From: an uncultured Alphaproteobacteria bacterium
GTDB taxonomy: Bacteria > Pseudomonadota > Alphaproteobacteria > HIMB59 > GCA-002718135
Length of the DNA stretch: 39,046 nt
Direction: 5' to 3'
Assembly: GCA_902575375.1 (NCBI GenBank)
Contig: CACGRD010000009.1
Location: 1-39,046 of the forward strand
This document shows positions 32,771 through 39,046 of the stretch, piece by piece. Below the pieces are notes generated by a model that was not told the origin of the DNA, did not search any database, and saw only the letters and a list, made by a program, of their open reading frames with translations. Position 1 is the first letter of the stretch; every line of letters starts with the position of its first letter. A program made the translations under genes and the position numbers.

Positions 32771-34540
32771 TTATTGAATTACTGTATCTTTAGGATCAAT
32801 TCCAGCCACTTCAACTGGTGCTTTCATAGCATCTCTTCTAAAAGGTTCTCCTAATTCTTGATTTAACATTACTTCTATAAAAGTAGTAATACCTTCCATT
32901 TGATCCTTGCAAGATTGTTGCAAGGCTTCTGTTAGTTCCTCTTGAGTGTAAACTTTAACACCCTTAAATCCACACGCTTCTGCAATCTTTGCATAGCTTA
33001 ATTTAGGATCAAGTTCAGTTCCAACAAAATTATTATTATACCAAAGAGTAGTATTTCTTTTCTCCGCTCCCCACTGATAATTTCTAAAAATTATCATTGT
33101 AATATCTGGCCAACCATCTCTATTGCAAGAAGTCATTTCACTCATACTAATTCCAAATGCACCATCGCCCGCAAAGCCTACTACCGGTGTATTGGGACAA
33201 CCTATTTTTGCTCCAATTACAGATGGAAAACCATAACCACATGGTCCAAATAAACCAGGTGCCAAATACTTTCTACCATTCTCAAATGTTGGATAAGCAT
33301 TGCCGATTGCACAATTATTTCCTATATCACTTGATATAATTGCATCTTCAGGAAGACCTGCTTGAATAGCCCTCCATGCCATTCGTGGTGACATTTTCTC
33401 TGGTTCTCTGTCTCGTGAATCTTTATTCCAAGATGTTCCTGGATCATCTTCTTCATGATCAAGGCCAGTTAATGTTTGTAACCAAGCAGACTTTGTCTTA
33501 TGAATTAACTCCTCTCGTTCTTTTCTATCTTTATCACCTGCATTTAATGTAAGATTTTCTAAAATTTGTTTTGCAACTAGTTTTGCATCTCCACAAATAC
33601 CAACACTTATTTTTTTTGTTAAACCAATGCGATCAGAATTGATATCAACTTGAATGACATCAGCATTTTTTGGCCAATAATCTATTCCATAACCTGGTAA
33701 AGTTGAGAAAGGATTTAATCTTGTGCCAAGTGCTAAAACTACATCTGCTTTAGATATTATTTCCATTGCTGCTTTAGATCCATTATATCCTAAAGGACCA
33801 ACCGCAAGGGGATGTTTACCAGGAAAACTATCATTGTGTTGGTATCCGCAGGCAACTGGAGCACTTAATTTTTCAGCAAGTTTTTTGCAATCATCAATAG
33901 CGTCAGCTAAAATCACTCCAGCACCAGATAAAATGACTGGGAATTTTGCATTAGATAAAAGATCAGCAGCTTCTTTAATTGCTTCTGTTCCCCCTGAAGG
34001 TCTTTCAAATTTAATTATAGGTGGCAAGTCAATATCAATAACTTGAGTCCAGAAATCTCTTGGTATATTTAATTGAGCAGGAGCAGATCCTTTAATAGCT
34101 TTTGAAATAACTCTATTTAAGACCTCTGCAACCCTGGAGGGATCTCTTACTTCTTCTTGATAACAGACCATATCTTTAAATAAGTTCATTTGTTCGACTT
34201 CTTGGAAGCCTCCTTGACCAATAGTTTTATTAGCTGCCTGAGGAGTAACTAAGAGCATTGGAGTATGATTCCAAAAAGCAGTTTTTATAGGTGTAACCAA
34301 GCCAGTTATACCAGGTCCATTTTGCGCAATACACATTGCGATTTTACCAGTTGATCTTGTATAGCCATCAGCCATAATTCCGCCGTTTGACTCATGAGCA
34401 ACATCCCAAAATGTTATTCCAGCTTTAGGAAAAAGATCTGATATTGGCATAAATGCCGAACCAATTATTCCAAAAGCGTGTTGAATACCGTGTTTTTGTA
34501 AAACTTTTACGAAAGCTTCTTCTGTTGTCATTTTTGCCAT
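32771..34540 (-). CDS. xsc: Sulfoacetaldehyde acetyltransferase
   Basis: A TPP-dependent enzyme converting sulfoacetaldehyde and phosphate to acetyl phosphate and sulfite, 589 aa, the usual Xsc length. The N-terminus MTTEEAFVKVLQKHGI.HAFGIIGSAFMPISDLFPKAGI matches Xsc closely, as do WNHTPMLLVTPQAANKTIGQGGFQEVEQMNLF and the RDFWTQV segment. The conserved glutamate is in AHESNGG and the TPP/Mg motif is GDGAFGISMSE...FRNYQWGAEKRN. These long blocks separate it from acetolactate synthase. An AAGGA site precedes the ATG. It is the point where taurine and sulfopyruvate routes in this window meet. It is transcribed alone or with the antiporter and cysQ group, divergent from uvrC. Confidence 0.96.
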   Translation of the reverse strand: MAKMTTEEAFVKVLQKHGIQHAFGIIGSAFMPISDLFPKAGITFWDVAHESNGGIMADGYTRSTGKIAMCIAQNGPGITGLVTPIKTAFWNHTPMLLVTPQAANKTIGQGGFQEVEQMNLFKDMVCYQEEVRDPSRVAEVLNRVISKAIKGSAPAQLNIPRDFWTQVIDIDLPPIIKFERPSGGTEAIKEAADLLSNAKFPVILSGAGVILADAIDDCKKLAEKLSAPVACGYQHNDSFPGKHPLAVGPLGYNGSKAAMEIISKADVVLALGTRLNPFSTLPGYGIDYWPKNADVIQVDINSDRIGLTKKISVGICGDAKLVAKQILENLTLNAGDKDRKEREELIHKTKSAWLQTLTGLDHEEDDPGTSWNKDSRDREPEKMSPRMAWRAIQAGLPEDAIISSDIGNNCAIGNAYPTFENGRKYLAPGLFGPCGYGFPSVIGAKIGCPNTPVVGFAGDGAFGISMSEMTSCNRDGWPDITMIIFRNYQWGAEKRNTTLWYNNNFVGTELDPKLSYAKIAEACGFKGVKVYTQEELTEALQQSCKDQMEGITTFIEVMLNQELGEPFRRDAMKAPVEVAGIDPKDTVIQ

Positions 34541-34672
34541 AATAAATCCTTAATATATTATTCTTAATTACATTAAATTAATTATTAAAAGAACTACAAT
34601 AATCTTGTTAGTTATTTATTAATTTAATAGAATTCCTATTTAATGAAAAAATAATTATTTACGATTGATAAA

Positions 34673-36505
34673 ATGACGCTTCTTGGACAAGAGATTATTA
34701 AAGCTACATCAAAAACTTTGCCTAATCAACCTGGCGTATACCAAATGCAAGATGAAAAGGGTAACATTCTATATATTGGAAAAGCAAAAGTATTATCAAA
34801 TAGAGTAAAAAATTATCTATCTCTAAATAACCTCACCAGAAGAATTCAAAGAATGGTTAGTCTAACTAAATCAATGAACTTTTTTGTTACAAATACAGAA
34901 TTAGAAGCAATCATCCTAGAATGTAATTTAATTAAAAAACATAAGCCAAGATTTAATGTTCTGTTAAGAGATGATAAATCATTTCCCTATATCTTTATTT
35001 CATCAGAGCACGATTTTCCTAGAATTGAAAAACATCGAGGTCCACAAAAGAAAAAGGGTAGGTATTATGGACCATTTGCAAGTCCAGATGCAGTAAATAG
35101 AACTATTAATACGATACAAAGAATATTTCTTTTAAGGTCATGTACAGATAAAGAAGTAAATGCAGGAAATAAGTTATGCTTCAATTATTATCTTAAAAGA
35201 TGTTCAGGTCCCTGCGGAGGAAAAATAACAAAAGAAGCTTATTCAAAATTAATAGAGGCAGCAGATGATTTTTTAAGTAGTGGCAATTCAAAAAATATAC
35301 AAAAAAATTTTACAGATCAAATGTATAAGGCTTCAAAAAAAAATAATTTTGAATTGGCGGCATCTTTAAGGGACAGACTTAAAGCTTTAAAACATATTGA
35401 GCAAAATAATTCTATTAAGATTAAGGATATTAAAAATGCTGATATTTTTGCCATAACATCAAATGAAGGTAAAACATGTATTTATGGAAGTTTTTTTAGA
35501 AATAATACTTCTTATGGAGGTAAAGCTTTCTTCCCAGATCATGACAACTTATTAGATCATGATGAAATAATGTTAGGTTTCTTAAATATATTTTATGCAG
35601 AAAAAAATATACCAGAAACAATTATTACTAACATAGTTATTGACAAAAATAATAATTCACAAATTTTAGGAAAAAATTTTGATAAAACAAAATTCATTAA
35701 ACCATTGAAAGGACCTAAAAAAAATTTACTTAAATTTGCAGAAAAAAATTCTAAAATAAATTTAAACATCAAATTAAATAAACTTAAATCTTTTGATAAT
35801 TTTAATAAAGAAATTAAAAAAATATTCAAACTCAAAGATGAAATTATTAAAATAGAAGCTTACGATAATAGCCATACTTTTGGAAAACATCCTATAGGTG
35901 TAATGGTTGCTTATAATCAAAATGGATTTATAAAATCAAATTATAGAAAATTTAATATACGATTTGATCTTGAAGAAAACAAAAATAAAGTTGATGATTA
36001 TTATATGATGAAAGAAATGTTAACTAGGAGATTTAGTAATTCAAAATTTCAAGACGAATTAGATTTACCAAGTTTATTGCTTATAGACGGAGGCAAAGGA
36101 CAATATAATTCTGCAAAAAAAGTATTAGATAATTTGAAAATAAATATACCAATTATTTCTATGGCAAAAGGTGAGGAAAGAGATGCTGGTAGAGAAATTC
36201 TTATATATGATAAATTAACACATAGATTAAATGAAAATAATCCACTTCTTCACTTTTTACAAAATATTAGAGATGAAGTGCACAGATTTGCAATTACAAC
36301 ACATCGATCCAAAAGAGGGAAGATGGCTATTAGATCAGTGTTTGATGATATAGAGGGAATAGGTCCTGAAAGAAAAAAAATATTAAAAAAACATTTTGGT
36401 ACTGTGGAGAAATTAAAATTAGCTAGTTTAGATGAATTAAAGAAGGTTAAATCTATACCTGAGTCAATTCTGACAAAAATTTATGAATATTTTCATAGCG
36501 TTTAA
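34673..36505 (+). CDS. uvrC: Excinuclease ABC subunit C
   Basis: Nucleotide excision repair incision endonuclease, 610 aa, full length. The N-terminal GIY-YIG domain contains GVYQMQDEKGNILYIGKAK and is followed by the TELEAIILECNLIKKHKPRFNVLLRDDKSFPYI block. The cysteine cluster CFNYYLKRCSGPCGGKIT, a UVR helix region (LAASLRDRLKAL), the RNase H-like C-terminal nuclease (IEAYDNSHTFG, LLIDGGKGQ, DEVHRFAITTHR) and a terminal HhH2 motif (IEGIGPERKKILKKHFG) are all present. It acts with UvrAB on damaged DNA. It is the first gene of a plus-strand operon with pgsA, moaD and moaE. Confidence 0.97.
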   Translation: MTLLGQEIIKATSKTLPNQPGVYQMQDEKGNILYIGKAKVLSNRVKNYLSLNNLTRRIQRMVSLTKSMNFFVTNTELEAIILECNLIKKHKPRFNVLLRDDKSFPYIFISSEHDFPRIEKHRGPQKKKGRYYGPFASPDAVNRTINTIQRIFLLRSCTDKEVNAGNKLCFNYYLKRCSGPCGGKITKEAYSKLIEAADDFLSSGNSKNIQKNFTDQMYKASKKNNFELAASLRDRLKALKHIEQNNSIKIKDIKNADIFAITSNEGKTCIYGSFFRNNTSYGGKAFFPDHDNLLDHDEIMLGFLNIFYAEKNIPETIITNIVIDKNNNSQILGKNFDKTKFIKPLKGPKKNLLKFAEKNSKINLNIKLNKLKSFDNFNKEIKKIFKLKDEIIKIEAYDNSHTFGKHPIGVMVAYNQNGFIKSNYRKFNIRFDLEENKNKVDDYYMMKEMLTRRFSNSKFQDELDLPSLLLIDGGKGQYNSAKKVLDNLKINIPIISMAKGEERDAGREILIYDKLTHRLNENNPLLHFLQNIRDEVHRFAITTHRSKRGKMAIRSVFDDIEGIGPERKKILKKHFGTVEKLKLASLDELKKVKSIPESILTKIYEYFHSV

Positions 36506-36532
36506 AAAATTCTTCATCTAGAAAGAATAGAA

Positions 36533-37075
36533 ATGAACATATCAAATATTCTAACAATAATTAGAATAGCTATAATCCCAATTATAGTTCTTTGTATATA
36601 TCTTACAAATCCATACTTTGGTTGGATTGCTTTTATATTATTTTGTCTAGCTGGAATAACAGATTACTTTGATGGTTATTTAGCAAGACTAAGAAATGAA
36701 GTAACAAATTTTGGAACATTTTTAGATCCAATCGCAGATAAATTACTAGTAGCAGCAGTTATTCTTATTTTGACTTCAAAAGGTGTAATAAGAGATTGGG
36801 ATACAATTCCAGCGTTAATAATATTATTAAGAGAAATAACAGTATCAGGTTTAAGAGAATACTTAGCGGGGATAAAAGTCAGTATACCAGTTTCAAGAAT
36901 AGCAAAAGCAAAAACCTTCCTTCAACTAGCCGCACTTGGATTGCTTATATTATCTGAAAGTAATTTAAATTTATTATTTATTATTTATTTAGGTAAGACT
37001 TTTCTTTGGATTGCTGGAATTTTAACACTTTATACCGCATATGATTATATTAAAGGATCAATAAAACATTTTTAA
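36533..37075 (+). CDS. pgsA: CDP-diacylglycerol--glycerol-3-phosphate 3-phosphatidyltransferase
   Basis: First committed step of phosphatidylglycerol synthesis at the inner membrane: CDP-diacylglycerol plus glycerol-3-phosphate give phosphatidylglycerophosphate and CMP. The 180-aa protein has several membrane segments and the full CDP-alcohol phosphotransferase motif, DYFDGYLAR...GTFLDPIAD (Asp44, Asp47, Gly48, Ala51, Arg52, Gly61, Asp65, Asp69). The start NISNILTIIRIAIIPIIV is typical of PgsA. It sits 27 bp after uvrC, an order often seen in proteobacteria, and 1 bp before moaD. Confidence 0.95.
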   Translation: MNISNILTIIRIAIIPIIVLCIYLTNPYFGWIAFILFCLAGITDYFDGYLARLRNEVTNFGTFLDPIADKLLVAAVILILTSKGVIRDWDTIPALIILLREITVSGLREYLAGIKVSIPVSRIAKAKTFLQLAALGLLILSESNLNLLFIIYLGKTFLWIAGILTLYTAYDYIKGSIKHF

Positions 37076-37076
37076 A

Positions 37077-37322
37077 ATGAGAATTCGATATTTTGCTTGG
37101 ATTAAAGATATAACTAATAAAGATGATGACATAATAGATATAAATCACCCTAAAACTGTACAAGAATTAAAAATATATTTAGAAAATTTATATCCTGAAC
37201 TAAAAAAACATTTTTTACAAGATGTTTTAAGATTTGCAGTTAATCAGGAATATGTTTCAGAAAATTTAAATTTAAAACCAATTGATGAAATTGCAATCTT
37301 TCCACCAGTCAGCGGTGGGTAA
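37077..37322 (+). CDS. moaD: Molybdopterin synthase sulfur carrier subunit
   Basis: A ubiquitin-fold sulfur carrier of 81 aa that receives sulfur as a C-terminal thiocarboxylate and donates it to precursor Z/cPMP. The key feature is the C-terminal EIAIFPPVSGG, ending exactly in Gly-Gly. The N-terminus MRIRYFAWIKDITNK is typical of MoaD. The stop codon overlaps the moaE start by one base (TAATG), so the two subunits of molybdopterin synthase are translationally coupled. It implies at least one molybdoenzyme elsewhere in the genome. Confidence 0.93.
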   Translation: MRIRYFAWIKDITNKDDDIIDINHPKTVQELKIYLENLYPELKKHFLQDVLRFAVNQEYVSENLNLKPIDEIAIFPPVSGG

Positions 37323-37738
37323 TGATAAAAATACAAAAAAAAAATTTTAATTTAGAAGAAGAAATTGAGAAAATTAAAAATAAACATTCAGATATAGGAG
37401 CCCTTACTTCTTTTGTTGGTTTTGTAAGAGATATAAATAACAATAAAGATGTTAAATATTTAAATTTGGAAGTTTATGAAGAGATGGCTTTTAAAGAATT
37501 ATCAAAAATTGAAAATAATGCAGTTAAAAAATGGAGTTTAATAGATACTTTGATAATTCATAGATATGGAAAATTAGGTGTTAATGAAAAAATTGTTTTA
37601 GTTTGTTGTTTTTCACAACATAGAAAAAATAGTTTTGAAGCTTGTGAGTTTATTATGGATTATTTAAAAAAAGATGCTCCATTCTGGAAAAATGAATTTT
37701 ATTATAAAGATGATGAATGGTTAGAAAATTCTAGCTAG
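37322..37738 (+). CDS. moaE: Molybdopterin synthase catalytic subunit
   Basis: Catalytic large subunit (138 aa) that, with MoaD, inserts the dithiolene sulfurs to make molybdopterin. Typical features are GALTSFVGFVRDINNNK near the N-terminus, LEVYEEMAFKEL, IIHRYGKLGVNEKIVLVCCFSQHRKNSFEACEFIMDYLKKDAPFWKNE, with the conserved lysines of the KKxAPFWKxE segment. Its last 8 bases (ctagctag) also contain the stop codon of the convergent ilvE gene, so the two genes overlap tail to tail. Confidence 0.94.
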   Translation: MIKIQKKNFNLEEEIEKIKNKHSDIGALTSFVGFVRDINNNKDVKYLNLEVYEEMAFKELSKIENNAVKKWSLIDTLIIHRYGKLGVNEKIVLVCCFSQHRKNSFEACEFIMDYLKKDAPFWKNEFYYKDDEWLENSS

Positions 37739-38615
37739 CGTTTTTAACCATGTCGCTAAAATCATTCATGAATTTAAACGTAGTTGTATTATCACCAGTA
37801 TTATATTTGAAATCATCAATGGATTTAATAGGAGTAATTTCTGCAGCAGTCCCAGTTAAAAAAGCTTCATCATAATTTCCAATTTCGTCAGGCATCAAGT
37901 GCTTTTCAGTTATTTCAAAACCTTGATTAGTTGCCATTTCAATAACTGTTTGACGTGTGATACCATTAAGAAAACAATCTGGGATAGGAGTATGGATATT
38001 GTTATCTTTAATAAAAAAAATGTTTGCTCCTGTACCTTCAGCAACATATCCTCTATAATCTAACATCAATGCATCGTGATAGCCTTTTTTTTCTGCAAAT
38101 TCTTTTGACATAGTACAAATAATGTAAGGACCAGAAGCTTTTGCTTCGTAAGGAGCAGTATCTGGTGCAGGTCTTTTCCAAGGAGATGTAATTAGTTTCA
38201 AACCTGCTTTTTGATCTTCAATTTTAAAATATGTAGCCCAATCATCCCAAACCGCAATAGCTACATTGATATTCGATTTACCTGTTGATAAACCCATTTG
38301 ATCTCCACCTCTCCAAGCAAGTGGTCTTACATAACAATTTTTATAATTCATTTTATCAATAAGTTCGTATTTTGCTTTATTAATTTGATCATGAGTGAAA
38401 GGAATTTCCATTCCAATTATTTCAGCAGATTTGAAAAACCTTTTAGTATGCTCCTCTGATTTAAAAATCTTACCATTGTAGGCTCTTTCTCCTTCAAATA
38501 CTGCACTTGCATAATGAAGACCTTGGGAGATTACATGAGAATTTGCATCCTTCCATGGAATTATTTTACCATTCATCCAAATCCATCCATCTCTATTTTC
38601 AAATGATTTAAGCAT
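37731..38615 (-). CDS. ilvE: Branched-chain amino acid aminotransferase
   Basis: PLP-dependent fold-type IV aminotransferase, 294 aa, that makes or degrades leucine, isoleucine and valine. The N-terminal WMNGKIIPWKDANSHVISQGLHYASAVFEGERAY is the class IV pattern. YEAKASGPYIICTMSK holds the Schiff-base lysine, GYHDALMLDYRGYVAEGTGANIFFIKD is the signature, and EAFLTGTAAEITPI the cofactor-phosphate site. It stands alone on the minus strand, convergent with moaE (8-bp overlap) and divergent from a MarR-family gene. This ilvE/MarR pairing is common in alphaproteobacteria, as I recall. Confidence 0.93.
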   Translation of the reverse strand: MLKSFENRDGWIWMNGKIIPWKDANSHVISQGLHYASAVFEGERAYNGKIFKSEEHTKRFFKSAEIIGMEIPFTHDQINKAKYELIDKMNYKNCYVRPLAWRGGDQMGLSTGKSNINVAIAVWDDWATYFKIEDQKAGLKLITSPWKRPAPDTAPYEAKASGPYIICTMSKEFAEKKGYHDALMLDYRGYVAEGTGANIFFIKDNNIHTPIPDCFLNGITRQTVIEMATNQGFEITEKHLMPDEIGNYDEAFLTGTAAEITPIKSIDDFKYNTGDNTTTFKFMNDFSDMVKNAS

Positions 38616-38674
38616 ATTCTTTATTAACTTTTTTTAATGACAATTGACTATCAGTGATGCATAATTAAGTCAAT

Positions 38675-39046
38675 ATGGCTGACCTAAATAAATTGTTAAC
38701 ACCTCTTTTTTTAAATGAGGGTGAGATTAGAAAGATTATAGAGCTGTTATTTTTCTCATATAGAGATTTTACTGAAGGTCCTGATAAAGTTTTAGAAAAA
38801 ATTAATTTTGGCAGAGCTCATCATCGAGTAATATATTTTGTTGGAAAACAAAAAAATCTTACAATTAAGGAACTCCTTTCAATATTGAAAATAACAAAAC
38901 AAAGTTTGTCTAGAGTATTGAACCAACTTGTAAACGAAAAATATATTATATTATCTGTGGGTGAAGATAAACGTACTAAAAAATTAATACTTTCAAAAAA
39001 AGGTCAAGAATTAGAGAAAAGATTATCTGAAATTCAAATAAAAAAA
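38675..39046 (+). CDS. MarR-family transcriptional regulator (3' end outside window)
   Basis: An open frame from ATG 38675 to the window end (124 codons, no stop), absent from the ORF track. It reads MADLNKLLTPLFLNEGEI..., with a winged helix-turn-helix segment LTIKELLSILKITKQSLSRVLNQLVNEKYI and the wing SVGEDKRTKKLILSKKGQEL, which is the MarR pattern. The helix-turn-helix and DKR.K wing are complete; the C-terminal dimerisation helix is cut. It is divergent from ilvE across 59 bp. It may correspond to the PetP-type MarR protein found next to ilvE in alphaproteobacteria, but I am not certain. Targets are unknown. Confidence 0.82.
   Translation, partial: MADLNKLLTPLFLNEGEIRKIIELLFFSYRDFTEGPDKVLEKINFGRAHHRVIYFVGKQKNLTIKELLSILKITKQSLSRVLNQLVNEKYIILSVGEDKRTKKLILSKKGQELEKRLSEIQIKK

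Noticed and set aside
32771-34540. Annotation of the 589-aa TPP enzyme as acetolactate synthase or glyoxylate carboligase
   Set aside because: The long GIIGSAFMPISDLFPKAGI and TPQAANKTIGQGGFQEVEQ blocks are Xsc-specific as I know the family.
34572-34628. Inverted repeat attaaattaa...ttaatttaat in the xsc/uvrC divergent region
   Set aside because: Arms consist only of A and T with a long loop; chance is the simplest explanation and no riboswitch-like core is visible.
1-39046. Search for CRISPR arrays, tRNA/rRNA genes, transposases, phage genes or restriction and defence systems
   Set aside because: No regularly spaced repeats, no cloverleaf-like segment in the short gaps, and no protein of these types was recognised.

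Overview
The window is very AT-rich, densely packed DNA from what looks like a streamlined marine alphaproteobacterium. A SAR11-like or HIMB59/AEGEAN-169-like lineage would fit. The reasons are the low G+C (around 30 % by eye), intergenic gaps that are mostly 0-150 bp, genes coupled by ATGA or TAATG overlaps, and the gene content: taurine/sulfonate catabolism, several ABC importers and a phosphonate-monoester-hydrolase-type enzyme. This assignment is inference; no rRNA or other marker gene is present. I see no tRNA, rRNA, CRISPR array, insertion sequence or phage gene. No stretch longer than about 150 bp lacks a gene.

Layout. (1) 1-10329, minus strand: one long apparent operon. It starts with a peptide/oligosaccharide-type ABC importer (binding protein, terminator-like attenuator, two permeases, two ATPases). 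It continues with an EamA transporter, an aldose 1-epimerase, split sulfopyruvate decarboxylase (ComD/ComE), a PfkB kinase resembling sulfofructose kinase YihV, and the first 17 codons of a probable D-2-hydroxyacid dehydrogenase running off the left edge. (2) 10482-13074, plus strand: a phosphonate monoester hydrolase/sulfatase-type enzyme and a MetE-like zinc protein, divergent from the importer. (3) 13071-17425: alanine dehydrogenase and an omega-amino-acid (taurine):pyruvate aminotransferase on the minus strand, divergent from phosphotransacetylase and an EamA transporter. (4) 17426-30102: a LacI-type regulator surrounded by a sugar-type (CUT1) importer without its ATPase, a HAD-like protein lacking both catalytic aspartates of motif I, an SDR, three tandem-NTF2 (SnoaL-like) proteins, a bicupin, a second MetE-like protein and a histidinol-dehydrogenase paralog resembling HpsN. 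Two near-identical palindromes lie in the two divergent promoter regions of this block and may define one LacI regulon. (5) 30104-34540, minus strand: a small HxGH nucleotidyltransferase, a mini APS kinase, a CysQ-type phosphatase, a Ca2+/Na+ antiporter and sulfoacetaldehyde acetyltransferase (Xsc). (6) 34673-39046: housekeeping genes uvrC, pgsA, moaD, moaE, ilvE and the start of a MarR-family regulator.

How the genes fit together. Xsc is the hub. Sulfoacetaldehyde can come from taurine (aminotransferase, with Ald recycling pyruvate) or from sulfopyruvate (ComDE). Sulfopyruvate could in turn come from sulfolactate through the edge dehydrogenase, and sulfolactate from dihydroxypropanesulfonate through the HpsN-like enzyme. 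Xsc yields sulfite and acetyl phosphate, and Pta makes acetyl-CoA. The YihV-like kinase and mutarotase in the comDE operon raise the possibility that a sulfonated sugar also enters the route. The least described part is the LacI/CUT1/NTF2/MetE/HpsN-like block, for which I cannot name a substrate.
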